A DNA stretch of 64,000 nt from Terriglobia bacterium (GCA_020072785.1 JAIQGG010000002.1:1302001-1366000), one strand, 5' to 3'; counted from the stretch's first letter, positions 46,846 to 55,980 are shown. The notes: generated from the letters alone by a model not told the origin. Numbers and translations are program-made.

Positions 46846-47217
46846 TCAGCGGTTGGCCATTTTCTGGGCCATGTAGAGGATCAGCTTGCGGTCCCCTTCG
46901 TCGACCTTGCCCAACAGGCGGCGCAGCTTGTTGAGGAAGCGGGCTTCCTTCCCGGTGCTGCCCCAGGCGATGTCGTCCGAAGTCTTGCGCTTGGGCAGAT
47001 TGGGAAGCTGGGGCGGCTCTTCGCCGTCGTAAAAGAGTTGATAGAGAGGCACTTCGAGAGCGCGAGCCAGCTTTTCCAGCGTTTCAATAGCCGGGACAGT
47101 ATGTCCGTTTTCGACGCGGGAAATGTAACAGCGCAAGAGCCCGGTCCGCTTCTCGATGTCGCCTTGGGAGAGTTTCTTTTCTTCGCGCAGGGCGCGAAGA
47201 CGGTCACCAATAATCAT
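46846..47217 (-). CDS. XRE-family helix-turn-helix regulator
   Basis: A 123-residue regulator with the Cro/CI helix-turn-helix at residues ~5-60 (GDRLRALREEKKLSQGDIEK, then LLRCYISRVENGHTVPAIET) and a C-terminal part with the mostly helical GKEARFLNKLRRLLGKVDEG and LILYMAQKMA. No ligand domain is recognised. I use ATG 47217; the frame is open to 47337. It is divergent from the ECF sigma-factor gene by 125 bases. Six-base arms AATAAT/ATTATT surround its start codon (47209-47229) and could be an autoregulatory operator. Confidence 0.88.
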   Translation of the reverse strand: MIIGDRLRALREEKKLSQGDIEKRTGLLRCYISRVENGHTVPAIETLEKLARALEVPLYQLFYDGEEPPQLPNLPKRKTSDDIAWGSTGKEARFLNKLRRLLGKVDEGDRKLILYMAQKMANR

Positions 47218-47229
47218 GAAGATATTATT
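47209..47229. promoter_or_regulatory. Candidate operator over the XRE start codon
   Basis: AATAAT and ATTATT arms separated by 9 bases. It lies on the start codon of the XRE gene in the shared divergent gap with the ECF sigma gene, where binding by a dimeric HTH protein could repress both. Similar AT-rich dyads can occur by chance. Confidence 0.25.
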
Positions 47230-47342
47230 CCATGTAGATAAGAGCGAGGCAAGGGGAAATTTAGGCCCGGGAATCAGAAACATTTGTAGACATAGGAATC
47301 GCGGGAGCCGCCAGCTATAGTGAGCGGCTGGCAGCAAGCGAT

Positions 47343-47996
47343 ATGACGGGAGCGCCGAAACTCGCCTTGCAGGAACCGCCAGAGCGCCTGAAACGCAGCC
47401 CGGCAGAGGCCGTGGAAGACCGCGCGCTGGTGGCGCGGGCGCAAGCCGGAGCCACGGAGGCCTTTGAAGAGCTGGTGCGCCGGCACCAGCACCGGGTGTT
47501 TGCGGTGGCCGGGGGAATCCTGCGCCGGCGGGAGGATGTGGAGGACATCGCGCAGCAGGTGTTCGTAAAGGCCTACCTCTCGCTGCGCAAGTTCGACCAG
47601 CGCGCGGCGTTCAGCACCTGGCTGTACAAGATCACGGTGAACGAGTGCTGGGATATGCTGCGCAAGAAGAAAGTCCGGCCGCTGGTGTACGAATCGGACC
47701 TCAGCGAAGAGCAGAAACGACAATTCGGCTCCTCGGTGGAAGCATCGTCGCGCAGCCTGCCGGATATCCGCGAGCGGCTGGAGGGCCAGGAAAAGCTGGA
47801 CCGGCTGCTGGAGACGCTGGAGCCGCGCGACCGGCTGATGCTGGTGCTGAAGGAGATCGAAGGATTCTCGGTGGAGGAGATCGGAGAGATTCTGGAGCTG
47901 AATGCCAATACCGTGAAGGTGCGGCTGTTCCGGGCACGGCGGCGCATGGTGGCGCAGCACCGCAAACGGGCCGGACAGGAAGAGTGGATGCGATAG
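47343..47996 (+). CDS. ECF-type RNA polymerase sigma factor
   Basis: A 217-residue sigma-70 family factor of the extracytoplasmic-function group. Region 2 is seen from about residue 28 (LVARAQAGATEAFEELVRRH, EDVEDIAQQVFVKAYLSLRK, FSTWLYKITVNECWDMLRKK) and region 4 near residues 150-205 (RDRLMLVLKEIEGFSVEEIG, LNANTVKVRLFRARRRMV). Region 1.1 and 3 are absent, as in ECF factors. The gene begins a run with an anti-sigma, a Spy-like protein and a MacAB efflux system, all on the same strand. Such units usually respond to cell-envelope stress and autoregulate; the promoter they recognise cannot be read here. Confidence 0.94.
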   Translation: MTGAPKLALQEPPERLKRSPAEAVEDRALVARAQAGATEAFEELVRRHQHRVFAVAGGILRRREDVEDIAQQVFVKAYLSLRKFDQRAAFSTWLYKITVNECWDMLRKKKVRPLVYESDLSEEQKRQFGSSVEASSRSLPDIRERLEGQEKLDRLLETLEPRDRLMLVLKEIEGFSVEEIGEILELNANTVKVRLFRARRRMVAQHRKRAGQEEWMR

Positions 47997-48053
47997 GTGA
48001 AACCATCGCGGGGTGTGAGCACGTCTAAGTGCATGATGGACAGGAGTGCGGTG

Positions 48054-48566
48054 ATGGGCAACTGGCTGAGGCGGAAAACAGGCGAATGCCGCGCGGCGGA
48101 AGATTGGATTCAGAATCTACTGAATTCCAGCACCGCGAATACGGTAGAAGCGGGCCTCAGCGCGGGCGATCCCGGTCTGCGCGGGCACCTGGAAATCTGC
48201 CGGGAGTGCCGAGCAGAATTCGAAGAGACGCTGGCGGTGCGGCAGTTGGTGCGGCAGCACATGGCGCCGGCGAAAGATCCTGGGGCATTTTTCGCGGGGC
48301 GGGTGATGCGCGCCGTTGCGCAGCAGGAGGCCACGAGCCGGGCGACTTCCGCAAATCCGTGGCATGCAGTGCTGGCCCTGGCGGAGCGTGTGGCCATGGT
48401 TTCCGCGCTGGTGCTGGTGCTGGCCACAACCTGGCTGTATGAGACGCGCGCCGCAGACGTAGAACGGCGCAGCGCCGTGGAATCGATGGGGGCATCGCTG
48501 GACCCCGCGCCGCCGCCCGCAGATGAAGGTGAAGTGCTTACCAGCCTCGCAGAGAGGGAGCCATGA
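48054..48566 (+). CDS. Membrane-bound zinc-finger anti-sigma factor
   Basis: A 170-residue putative anti-sigma factor. The N-terminal half has the zinc-binding anti-sigma motif HLEICRECRAEFEE (H-x3-C-x2-C, around residues 45-60), followed by a single membrane helix (ALAERVAMVSALVLVLATTW, ~105-125) and a short acidic, Pro-rich periplasmic tail. It would hold the sigma factor just upstream at the membrane. I choose ATG 48054, preceded by AGGAG 7 bases upstream; GTG 47997, ATG 48033 and 48036 are alternatives. It overlaps the next gene by 4 bases. Confidence 0.83.
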   Translation: MGNWLRRKTGECRAAEDWIQNLLNSSTANTVEAGLSAGDPGLRGHLEICRECRAEFEETLAVRQLVRQHMAPAKDPGAFFAGRVMRAVAQQEATSRATSANPWHAVLALAERVAMVSALVLVLATTWLYETRAADVERRSAVESMGASLDPAPPPADEGEVLTSLAEREP

Positions 48567-48961
48567 ACAGCATTCCGACCCGGCGCAAAGCGGTCGTCTG
48601 GGTAGCGCTGGTCTTTCTGCTGGGCGGCGGCCTCGGGGTGGTCGTGGGTATTTCCGTGGGGCACCATGGGACCGCCTCGGCGTCCTCCGCGGATACGCCG
48701 GCAGCGCGGCACGCGCAGATTCTGGAGCGGTTCAATCAGGAACTGCAGCTCAGCGCTGCGCAGCGAGGCTCGCTAGAGATGATCAGCAAGGATTTGCAGG
48801 CGCAGTTCAAGACCATTCGCGAACAGATGAAGCCGCAAATGAATGAGGCGCGAGAGAAGGCGCGCAGCCGCATTCGGGATATCCTCACCCCGGAACAGAA
48901 ACCGAAGTTCGAAGAATTGCTGAAGCGCCTCGACGAAGAACGCAAGAGCAGGGGCTATTAA
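48563..48961 (+). CDS. Spy/CpxP-like periplasmic protein
   Basis: A 132-residue protein with an N-terminal hydrophobic segment (AVVWVALVFLLGGGLGVVVG) and a helical periplasmic part (HAQILERFNQELQLSAAQRG, then ISKDLQAQFKTIREQMKPQM and RDILTPEQKPKFEELLKRLD). The LTxxQ-type repeats (LSAAQ, LTPEQ) are characteristic of the Spy/CpxP/ZraP chaperone-sensor family. It lies directly between the anti-sigma and MacA genes with a 4-base overlap, suggesting an envelope-stress sensor or chaperone in the same response. It may instead be a metal-resistance-type protein; metal ligands are not clear. Confidence 0.82.
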   Translation: MNSIPTRRKAVVWVALVFLLGGGLGVVVGISVGHHGTASASSADTPAARHAQILERFNQELQLSAAQRGSLEMISKDLQAQFKTIREQMKPQMNEAREKARSRIRDILTPEQKPKFEELLKRLDEERKSRGY

Positions 48962-49008
48962 CGGACTGAAATTTCTTGCACCTGCGGAGGCGTTCCGCCG
49001 AGGTATCC

Positions 49009-50472
49009 ATGCGCAGCCTGTCTGAAATCCTGAAAACAATCCGGGAGCGCCCCCTGTGGCGCTGGAGCGCGATGGCCGGGGCGGGGACGCTGGTGCTCGT
49101 GCTGGCGGTGTGGTGGGTGCGCGCGCCGGGAGCGGCCGAATACTACACGGCGAAAGTGGAGCACGGAGACGTGGTGCAGGTCGTGTCGGCAACGGGCACG
49201 ATCAACGCGGTCACGACGGTGCAGGTGGGCTCGCAGGTCTCGGGAAACATCAAGCGCCTGTATGTGGATTTTAATTCGCGTGTGAAGCAAGGCCAACTGA
49301 TCGCGGAGATCGACCCGGCGATTTTCCAGGCGCAACTGCAGCAGGCGGAAGCCGACCTGGCCAACGCCGAGGCCAACGCCCTGAGCCTTACGGCGCAGAT
49401 CGAAACGCAGCGCGCCGACCTGCTTTCCGCCAAGGCGGATGTAGACAAGGCGCAGGCCCAGGCGAACGACGCACAACTGCAGTACCGACGGGCCAAAGAT
49501 CTGGCCGACCAGGGGATCGTAGCGGTTTCCCAGCGCGACACGGCGCAGGCCACGGCGGATTCCGCGACGGCTTCCCTACATTCCGCGGAAGCCATGCTGG
49601 AACAATCCAAAGCCAAATTGAACGTCTCCATCGCCAACCTGGAGCAGGCCCGCGCGCAGATTAAACAGCGCAAGGCGGCGGTGGATCTGGCGCGGCTGAA
49701 TCTGCTGCACGCGCATATCTATGCGCCGATCGACGGCACGGTGATCGCCCGCAACGTGGACGTGGGGCAGACCGTGGCGGCCAGCCTGCAGGCGCCGACG
49801 CTGTTCGTGATCGCGCTGGACCTGACGAAGATGCTGGTCTACGCGAAGACGGACGAGGCGGACGTGGGGCGCATCCGGGCGGGGGCCACGGCGACGTTCA
49901 AAGTGGATTCGTTTCCGCGGGAGACTTTCACGGGAAAGGTCACGCAGATCCGCATGAACGCCACGACCATTCAGAACGTGGTGACCTACGACACGATCGT
50001 GGCCTTCGACAATCCCGGGCAACGACTGTTCCCGGGGATGACCGCGTACGTGAGCATCCCCGTCGCGTGGGAAAACGACGCGGTGAAGATCCCCAACGGG
50101 GCGCTGCGCTTCAAGCCGGAGCTTTCGGACGCGCAACGCAAGGCGTTGTTCACGAAGTATGGCGTGGCGGAAGCCGCAGGCGGGGGAAAGGGCGCGCGGC
50201 CCGCGAACGGCGGCGGTGGCCGGCCGGGAGGCGCCGCGCCGCAGAATGGCGTGAGCTACCGCGAGGACTCGGCGATTGTGTGGAAACTGCACGCGGACAA
50301 GGCGCTGGAGCCGGTGCGCGTGAAGCTGGGGGTAACCGATTTCACGTTTACGGCGATGAAGGAAGGAAAACTGCAGCCGGGCGACGCGCTGGTCATCGGC
50401 GAGGTCTCCAAGAGCGGCAAGCCGGCGCAGCAGAGTCCCATGGGCGGGCCGGGGGTGCAGCGGAGAATGTAG
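49009..50472 (+). CDS. macA: MacA-type periplasmic adaptor (HlyD family)
   Basis: A 487-residue membrane-fusion protein. After an N-terminal helix (AMAGAGTLVLVLAVWWV) come the biotinyl-lipoyl-like part (VEHGDVVQVVSATGTINAVT, VQVGSQVSGNIKRLYVDFNS), a long coiled-coil hairpin with Gln/Ala-rich heptads (residues ~100-230), the second lipoyl half (LLHAHIYAPIDGTVIARNVD, VGQTVAASLQAPTLFVIALD), a beta-barrel, and the membrane-proximal domain. An unusual insert GGGKGARPANGGGGRPGGA lies at ~390. It links inner-membrane MacB to an outer-membrane channel, which is not encoded here. ATG 49009 with a GAGG upstream. Confidence 0.93.
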   Translation: MRSLSEILKTIRERPLWRWSAMAGAGTLVLVLAVWWVRAPGAAEYYTAKVEHGDVVQVVSATGTINAVTTVQVGSQVSGNIKRLYVDFNSRVKQGQLIAEIDPAIFQAQLQQAEADLANAEANALSLTAQIETQRADLLSAKADVDKAQAQANDAQLQYRRAKDLADQGIVAVSQRDTAQATADSATASLHSAEAMLEQSKAKLNVSIANLEQARAQIKQRKAAVDLARLNLLHAHIYAPIDGTVIARNVDVGQTVAASLQAPTLFVIALDLTKMLVYAKTDEADVGRIRAGATATFKVDSFPRETFTGKVTQIRMNATTIQNVVTYDTIVAFDNPGQRLFPGMTAYVSIPVAWENDAVKIPNGALRFKPELSDAQRKALFTKYGVAEAAGGGKGARPANGGGGRPGGAAPQNGVSYREDSAIVWKLHADKALEPVRVKLGVTDFTFTAMKEGKLQPGDALVIGEVSKSGKPAQQSPMGGPGVQRRM

Positions 50473-50510
50473 GGGGAAGTCCAAGAGTCAAAACGTGGAA
50501 GAGACGAAGC

Positions 50511-51356
50511 GTGGAAGACAAACAAGCACAGAGCGCGCAGGGCGGGGCCGGTCCGGTGATCCGGCTGGAGGACGTGGCGAAGACGTATGACCTGGGAGAA
50601 GTGCAGGTGCATGCGCTGCGCGGGGTATCGCTGGAGATCGGGCGCGGGGAGTTTGTGGCCATCATGGGGGCTTCGGGATCGGGCAAATCGACGCTGATGA
50701 ATATTCTGGGGTGCCTGGATAAGCCGACGCGCGGACGGTATTTTCTGGACGGGGTGGACGTCTCGCGGATGAGCAAGGGCGAGCTGGCGCGCATCCGCAA
50801 CCGCAAGCTGGGCTTCGTCTTCCAACAATTCAACCTGCTTTCGCGAACCTCGGCGCTGGAAAATGTGGAACTGCCCACGGTGTACGCGGGCCTCGCACCG
50901 GAAGAGCGCACGCGGCGGGCGCGGGAAGCGCTGGCGCGCGTGGGGCTGGCCGAGCGCGAAGGGCATTACCCGAGCCAGCTTTCCGGCGGGCAGCAGCAGC
51001 GCGTGGCCATCGCGCGGGCGCTGGTGAACAATCCGCAGATCGTGCTGGCGGACGAGCCCACGGGGAACCTGGACAGCCGCACGTCGGTCGAGATCATGGA
51101 CATTCTGCAGGGGCTGAACGAGGAGCAGGGGCTGACGGTGGTGATCGTGACGCACGAGATGGACATCGCGCACTACGCCAAGCGGGCCATCGAGTTTCGA
51201 GACGGGCGCATCCTCCGCGACCGGCCCATCGAAAAGCGGCTCATCGCCCGGGATGTTTTGCCCACGCTGCCGGCGCCCGAGGGGCCGGAGGGGGAGAAGC
51301 CCGGCGCGGGAGCGGCGGCCGCGAAGGAAGCGGCGCCTGTTTCTCCGCCGGCGTAA
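50511..51356 (+). CDS. ABC transporter ATPase (MacB/LolD type)
   Basis: A 281-residue nucleotide-binding subunit. It has Walker A ([20 protein letters not shown]), Q-loop ([20 protein letters not shown]), ABC signature [15 protein letters not shown], Walker [13 protein letters not shown] and the H-loop [11 protein letters not shown]. Its closest relatives are LolD/FtsE/MacB-type exporters. The C-terminal ~35 residues are Pro/Ala/Glu-rich. The start GTG at 50511 is the least certain point: only a weak AG-rich stretch precedes it. It lies between MacA and its permease, and the three should form a tripartite exporter. Confidence 0.94.
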   Translation: MEDKQAQSAQGGAGPVIRLEDVAKTYDLGEVQVHALRGVSLEIGRGEFVAIMGASGSGKSTLMNILGCLDKPTRGRYFLDGVDVSRMSKGELARIRNRKLGFVFQQFNLLSRTSALENVELPTVYAGLAPEERTRRAREALARVGLAEREGHYPSQLSGGQQQRVAIARALVNNPQIVLADEPTGNLDSRTSVEIMDILQGLNEEQGLTVVIVTHEMDIAHYAKRAIEFRDGRILRDRPIEKRLIARDVLPTLPAPEGPEGEKPGAGAAAAKEAAPVSPPA

Positions 51357-51368
51357 GCGCTAGCGGCC

Positions 51369-52586
51369 ATGGATTTCCTGAATACATTCCGGATCGCGCT
51401 GCGCGCGCTGGCGCGCAACAAGATGCGCTCGTCGCTGACCATGCTGGGGATCATTATCGGCGTAGGCGCGGTGATCGCCGTGGTGAGCATCGGGCAGGGC
51501 GCGCAGTATCTGGTGCAGCAGGGCATTCAGAGCATGGGCACGAACGCGGTGTTCATCGCGGCGGGGAGCGGGCGGCCGGGCGGGGCGCGCATGGGGTTCT
51601 GGGCGGTGAAATCGCTGACGCTGGAGGACATGGACGCGATCCTGCGGGAAGTGCCGCTGATCCGGCAGGCCGCGCCGGCGGTGATCAGCCGCGGGCAGGT
51701 GGTGTACCAGAACCAGAACTGGAACACGAGCATTCTGGGGACGGCGCCCAACTATTTCGACATTCGCTCCTGGCCGGTGCAGTCGGGGACGGTATTCACC
51801 CAGGAAGAGGTGGACTACGCGGCGAACGTCTGCGTGCTGGGGACGACGGTGGCGAACATGCTTTTTCCGAATGAAAGTCCCATCGGCAAGACGGTGCGTA
51901 TCGGCAATCTGCCGTTCCGCGTGGTGGGTGTGCTGGAATCCAAGGGACAGTCGGTGATGGGCGACGACCAGGACGACCGCATCTTCGCGCCGTACACCAC
52001 GGTACAGAAAAAGATTTCCGGGATTACGTGGATTCAGTTTATTAACGCGTCGGCGGTGACGCCGGAGGCTTCCGTGGCGGCGGTGCGGCCGATCACCGCG
52101 CTGCTGCGCGAGCGGCACCACATCCGCGCGGGGGAGGACGACGATTTCTTCGTGCGCACGCAGTCGGAGGTGGCGGACCTGGCGAACCAGACGCAGAGCG
52201 TGATGACGCTGCTGCTGGGGTCGATCGCGTCGGTGTCGCTGCTGGTGGGCGGGATCGGGATCATGAACATCATGCTGGTGTCGGTAACCGAGCGGACGCG
52301 GGAGATCGGAGTACGCATGGCAGTGGGGGCGACGGAAAGCGACGTGCAGAGCCAGTTCCTGATCGAGGCGGTGACGCTGAGCATGATGGGCGGGATCGTG
52401 GGGATCATTGCCGGGCTGGCGGGGTCGGCGCTGATCAGCAGCCTGCTGAACTGGCCGACAATGATCTCGGTGAAAGCCATTATTATCGCGGCGATTTTTT
52501 CGGGGGCCGTGGGGATATTTTTCGGGTATTACCCGGCGCGGAAGGCCGCACAACTCGATCCCATCGAGGCGCTGCGCTATGAATAG
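51369..52586 (+). CDS. MacB-type ABC permease
   Basis: A 405-residue FtsX-like permease with one N-terminal helix (LTMLGIIIGVGAVIAVVSIG), a large periplasmic domain and three C-terminal helices (SIASVSLLVGGIGIMNIMLV, MMGGIVGIIAGLAGSALISS, IIAAIFSGAVGIFFGYYPAR). The ending PARKAAQLDPIEALRYE is the family signature. It partners with the ATPase upstream, in the sigma-factor operon, and probably acts by mechanotransmission to export peptides, lipids or drugs. ATG 51369, 12 bases after the ATPase stop. It is clearly similar to the second permease at 60.4 kb. Confidence 0.95.
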   Translation: MDFLNTFRIALRALARNKMRSSLTMLGIIIGVGAVIAVVSIGQGAQYLVQQGIQSMGTNAVFIAAGSGRPGGARMGFWAVKSLTLEDMDAILREVPLIRQAAPAVISRGQVVYQNQNWNTSILGTAPNYFDIRSWPVQSGTVFTQEEVDYAANVCVLGTTVANMLFPNESPIGKTVRIGNLPFRVVGVLESKGQSVMGDDQDDRIFAPYTTVQKKISGITWIQFINASAVTPEASVAAVRPITALLRERHHIRAGEDDDFFVRTQSEVADLANQTQSVMTLLLGSIASVSLLVGGIGIMNIMLVSVTERTREIGVRMAVGATESDVQSQFLIEAVTLSMMGGIVGIIAGLAGSALISSLLNWPTMISVKAIIIAAIFSGAVGIFFGYYPARKAAQLDPIEALRYE

Positions 52587-52682
52587 GAACCCGGCGTCAG
52601 GGCGGGCATTGCGGAAACGCAAGCAAGGAGGCGCGCCGGGAAACAAGGGCAACTTGCGGCGAGAAATCTCCGGACGCTGGCG

Positions 52683-53078
52683 CTACTTGCCGGTGTCTCC
52701 GGGCTGGAGATTCGTCTCCGGCGCTGCCTTTCGCCGGCGCTTTGCGTCTCTCCATTCGCTCAGCGCGGGTCCAACGATGGCTCCCATCAGGGCCAATCCC
52801 AGGGCCACGGCAAACGCGGGGTAGGCGCGGATCAGCACTGCGGCGATGAAAACAGGCATCACCACCACGAGTTTGGCATGCTGGAAAACGTAACTCGTCA
52901 GCAGCAGGAGCACTGCCGCGGGGAGGAGCAGCAAGCCGCAGTGCAGGGCATCAGCAAATCCAAAGTGCCCCCGCAGATAAAAGGCGCGCGCGCCCAGAAG
53001 CAGGATCCCCACACCGATGCCGGTCACGAGCAGCGGCCCCCATTCGATCTTGCGGCTGACAGTTGTTTCTGAACTCAC
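52683..53078 (-). CDS. Small membrane protein of unknown function
   Basis: A 131-residue protein with four hydrophobic helices (GPLLVTGIGVGILLLGARAF; ALHCGLLLLPAAVLLLLTSY; LVVVMPVFIAAVLIRAYPAF; AVALGLALMGAIVGPALSEW) and a basic C-terminal tail. No family is recognised. The start GTG at 53078 is preceded by AAGGAA; the frame is open back to 53135. It is convergent with the MacB permease and lies downstream of the curA-like gene (84-base gap), on the same strand. Confidence 0.68.
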   Translation of the reverse strand: MSSETTVSRKIEWGPLLVTGIGVGILLLGARAFYLRGHFGFADALHCGLLLLPAAVLLLLTSYVFQHAKLVVVMPVFIAAVLIRAYPAFAVALGLALMGAIVGPALSEWRDAKRRRKAAPETNLQPGDTGK

Positions 53079-53162
53079 GGCAGATTCCTTACCTTTCCGT
53101 CCGTCATCCGGTAGAAGCGCAAGCGGTGCCGCCACATCCGCACTTCCGCGCAGCGGTGATTT

Positions 53163-54170
53163 TTAGAGGCGGACGATGAGTTTGCCCATGTTTTCACCGG
53201 TGAAGAGCATGGCCAGGGCGTCGGGGGCGCGGTCCAGGCCTTCGACGACGGTGTGACGATCTTTGAGTTTGCCGGCGGCGAGCCATTGGGCGAGCTGGGC
53301 GACAGCTTCGCCGTAGCGCGGAGCGTAGTCGAGGACGATGAAGCCCTGAACGCGCAGGCGCTTGATGAGGACGGTGGCAAAGCTGGCCAGGGCGGGGTCC
53401 TCCTGGTTGTAGCCGGAGATGAGGCCGCAGAGGACGACGCGGCCGTGGAGGTTCATGCGGCTGAGCACGGTGTTCATGATGTCGCCGCCGACGTTTTCGT
53501 AGTTGATGTCAATGCCCTGGGGGCAGGCGGCGGCGAGTTTTTCCTTCCAGCCGGATTCCTTGTAATTGATGGCGTGGTCGAAGCCCAGCTCGCCGGTGAG
53601 CCAGGCGCACTTTTCCGCGCCGCCGGCAATGCCCACGACGCAGCAGCCGTGAATCTTGCCGATCTGTCCGGCGATGCTGCCGGTGGCGCCGGCGGCGGCG
53701 GAGACGACCAGAGTCTCGCCGGCCTGGGGCCTGGCGATGTCCGTCATGCCGAAGTAGGCGGTGATGCCGGTGATGCCGAGGACACCGAGGAAAGCGGTGA
53801 CGGGAACTCCGGGAATGGCAGGCAGCTTGCGGAAAGGAACTTTTTCACCGGCGCCGAGGAGGACGTATTCCTGGAAGCCGGTCATGCCGAAGACCAGGTC
53901 GCCCGTTTTGAATTCGGGATGCCTGGAGGAGACGACCTCGGCGATGCCGAGGGCGCGCATGACTTCGCCGAGGGCCACGGGAGGAAGGTAGCCTTCGCGG
54001 TCGGACATCCAGATGCGCATGGTGGGGTCAACGGAGAGGAAGCGGATGCGGGCGAGGGCCTGGCCGTCGCGGGGATCGGGGAGGGGTGAGGTGACGGCGT
54101 CGAAGTTGTCGCGAGACACGAGGCCGGTGGGGCGGGATTTCAAGAGGAGCTGGCGATTGGTGTCGGGCAT
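53163..54170 (-). CDS. curA: NADPH-dependent curcumin/alkenal-type reductase (MDR family)
   Basis: A 335-residue zinc-free medium-chain reductase. It begins MPDTNRQLLLKSRPTGLVSR, as in CurA and plant/animal alkenal reductases, has a quinone-oxidoreductase fold with LVVSAAAGATGSIAGQIGKI (NADPH-binding), and the family ending YGEAVAQLAQWLAAGKLKDR and APDALAMLFTGENMGKLIVR. Such enzymes reduce C=C bonds of alkenals, curcumin or prostaglandin-like ketones. ATG 54170 and ATG 54185 are both possible, with no clear ribosome site for either. It sits between the small membrane protein and ssb, with no functional link visible. Confidence 0.9.
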   Translation of the reverse strand: MPDTNRQLLLKSRPTGLVSRDNFDAVTSPLPDPRDGQALARIRFLSVDPTMRIWMSDREGYLPPVALGEVMRALGIAEVVSSRHPEFKTGDLVFGMTGFQEYVLLGAGEKVPFRKLPAIPGVPVTAFLGVLGITGITAYFGMTDIARPQAGETLVVSAAAGATGSIAGQIGKIHGCCVVGIAGGAEKCAWLTGELGFDHAINYKESGWKEKLAAACPQGIDINYENVGGDIMNTVLSRMNLHGRVVLCGLISGYNQEDPALASFATVLIKRLRVQGFIVLDYAPRYGEAVAQLAQWLAAGKLKDRHTVVEGLDRAPDALAMLFTGENMGKLIVRL

Positions 54171-54368
54171 AATTTTTCGCGACATCGTGTTGCATCGTGC
54201 AAACGCAGGCGGTGGAGATCCTTTCCGCCCGGGTCGGAATCTTTCCGACAAGGTCGAAATCCGAGATCGATCGGCGATCCTCATCGGATCGCCTCAGGAC
54301 GACCGCGCAAGAAATGGCGGCATAAGGCCGCCGCTGTGAAAGCGCCACCCAAGGGGCGCACGAAGGGG

Positions 54369-54821
54369 CTAGAACGGGATGTCTTCGTCGGAGATTTCGG
54401 CGCCGCCAGAGCCGGCGGCGAAATTCTCTTCGCCGGGGGAGACCTGGCTCTCGGCTTCCGCGCCCCCGCGGGCTCCCGCACCGCCGCCATCTCCGCGTCC
54501 GCCGAGCATGCGGAAGTTCTGGCAGACAATTTCGAAGCTGGTGCGTTTCTGGCCTTCCTTGTCCTGCCAGTCGCGGGACTGGATGCGGCCTTCGAGGAAG
54601 ATCAACGAGCCCTTTTTGAGGTACTGCTGAGCGATCTCGGCCTGCTTGCCCCACACGACGATCTTGTGCCACTCGGTGCGCTTCTGGCGCTCGCCGTTTT
54701 TGTCCTTGTAGGATTCGCTGGTGGCCAGCGAAAAATTGGCGACGGCCTGGCCGCCGCCGGTGTAGCGGGTTTCGGGATCGCGGCCCAGATTGCCGACGAG
54801 GATCACTTTGTTCACGGACAT
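54369..54821 (-). CDS. ssb: Single-stranded DNA-binding protein
   Basis: A 150-residue SSB. The OB-fold covers residues 1-105 ([74 protein letters not shown]), then a Gly-rich linker ([20 protein letters not shown]) and the acidic interaction tip EISDEDIPF at the C terminus, which binds RecO, exonuclease I and others. It is preceded by AGGGGGA. The start ATG 54821 is certain from the conserved N terminus. It is 163 bases after cpoB and probably a separate unit. Confidence 0.97.
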   Translation of the reverse strand: MSVNKVILVGNLGRDPETRYTGGGQAVANFSLATSESYKDKNGERQKRTEWHKIVVWGKQAEIAQQYLKKGSLIFLEGRIQSRDWQDKEGQKRTSFEIVCQNFRMLGGRGDGGGAGARGGAEAESQVSPGEENFAAGSGGAEISDEDIPF

Positions 54822-54983
54822 GAATGAATTCCCCCTGCGGCGAGGAAGATAACACGGCGGTATGGAAAATGGAACTCGGCGGGAGCGGCTTCCGCTGGTC
54901 CGGTTTGCTTTGGCAAGAGGGCGGGCTCCCGACGGGGCCGGCACCAATACTGGCCGGGGAAACACAATCCGGGTAGCGCCGGG

Positions 54984-55859
54984 TCAGGAGAGGGGGACGC
55001 CGAGCTCTTTAAGTCTGGCGCGGGCACGGCGCTCTTCTTCGGTGCCGGGAAAGCGGCGGACGACTTCGCGAAGCTCGCGGGTTCCGGCGGATTTGCGGCC
55101 GAGTTCGATGAGGGCCAGGCCTTTTTTGAGGTGCGCGGGAGCGAGCTTGAAGCTCTTGGGGTAGTTGATGAGGACCTTATCGTACTCGGCGACGGACTGG
55201 TCGTAGCTCTTCTGGGCGAAGGCGATCTCGCCGAGGTAGAACTGGGCGTTGGAGGCGAGATCGGTGTCGGAATAAAACTTCAGGTAGTCCAGAAACTCCT
55301 GGCGGGCGAGATCGTATTTGCCGCTGGTGATGTCGCGCAGGCCGTTGGAATAGAGAGTATCGGCGGAAGGAGCGGGGCTGGCGGCGGGGGCTGCGCCGGG
55401 AGCGGCGGCGCCGGAAACGGCGGGCGCCGAGCCGGAGACTTTGGCGTCCAGGCTCTGCACGGAGTTCTGGACGTCGGTGAGCTGCTGGTTGAGCTTGCCG
55501 AGGCGGGACTTGATCTCTTCGAGGTTGTCGGAGAGTCCCTGCACCTGAGTGGACATGGTGTCGAGGCGCGCGCCGGAATTGGCCTGGACGTCCTGGACGG
55601 ATTTCTGGAGCGAGCCCATGGTGGTGTTGAGCCTGCCGACGTTGTCGTTGGACTGCTCCAGGAGTGTTCGCAGGACGGTGTGGTCCTGTGTCACGGAAGT
55701 GGCCAGGTCCTTTTGCCCTTGCAGGAGCGTGGTGACGTCGCGCTGCAGCTCGATGATTTCGCGGGCCACGGCCTGCGCCGGGCTGGGCCCCAGCAGGCTG
55801 CCGGCAAGTGCGCCCGCCAGCATGGCGGCGCCAAACAGCGTAAGAGTACGGGTGCGCAT
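54984..55859 (-). CDS. cpoB: Tol-Pal system protein (CpoB/YbgF)
   Basis: The last gene of the Tol-Pal cluster. A 291-residue periplasmic protein with a signal peptide (LTLFGAAMLAGALAGSLLGP), a long coiled coil (residues ~35-135, EIIELQRDVTTLLQGQKDLA onwards), an Ala/Pro-rich linker (~140-170) and a C-terminal TPR domain (ADTLYSNGLRDITSGKYDLA, SNAQFYLGEIAFAQKSYDQS, YPKSFKLAPAHLKKGLALIE). CpoB couples outer-membrane constriction to septal cell-wall synthesis. ATG 55859 with GGAGG 7 bases upstream. The 146-base gap to pal contains a strong hairpin. Confidence 0.92.
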   Translation of the reverse strand: MRTRTLTLFGAAMLAGALAGSLLGPSPAQAVAREIIELQRDVTTLLQGQKDLATSVTQDHTVLRTLLEQSNDNVGRLNTTMGSLQKSVQDVQANSGARLDTMSTQVQGLSDNLEEIKSRLGKLNQQLTDVQNSVQSLDAKVSGSAPAVSGAAAPGAAPAASPAPSADTLYSNGLRDITSGKYDLARQEFLDYLKFYSDTDLASNAQFYLGEIAFAQKSYDQSVAEYDKVLINYPKSFKLAPAHLKKGLALIELGRKSAGTRELREVVRRFPGTEEERRARARLKELGVPLS

Positions 55860-55937
55860 CGAAACTCCTCCCCCTGAGACATTTCCGGGCCAGCATGTTT
55901 TCCCGGGCTGGGCCGGAAGAAAAGACTTTAACGGCAA

Positions 55938-55980
55938 GAGCCGCGTGCGGGCAAGAGGGCTTACCCGCAGCGCGGCTCTG
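55938..55980 (-). terminator. Hairpin between pal and cpoB
   Basis: Outer stem AGAGCCGCG/CGCGGCTCT (9 bp, with one bulged G) and inner stem TGCGGG/CCCGCA around a 12-base loop. It begins 26 bases after the pal stop. Downstream of it on the minus strand is TTGCCGTTAAAGTCTTTT, T-rich but broken, so it may lower cpoB expression and not fully end transcription. Confidence 0.5.
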
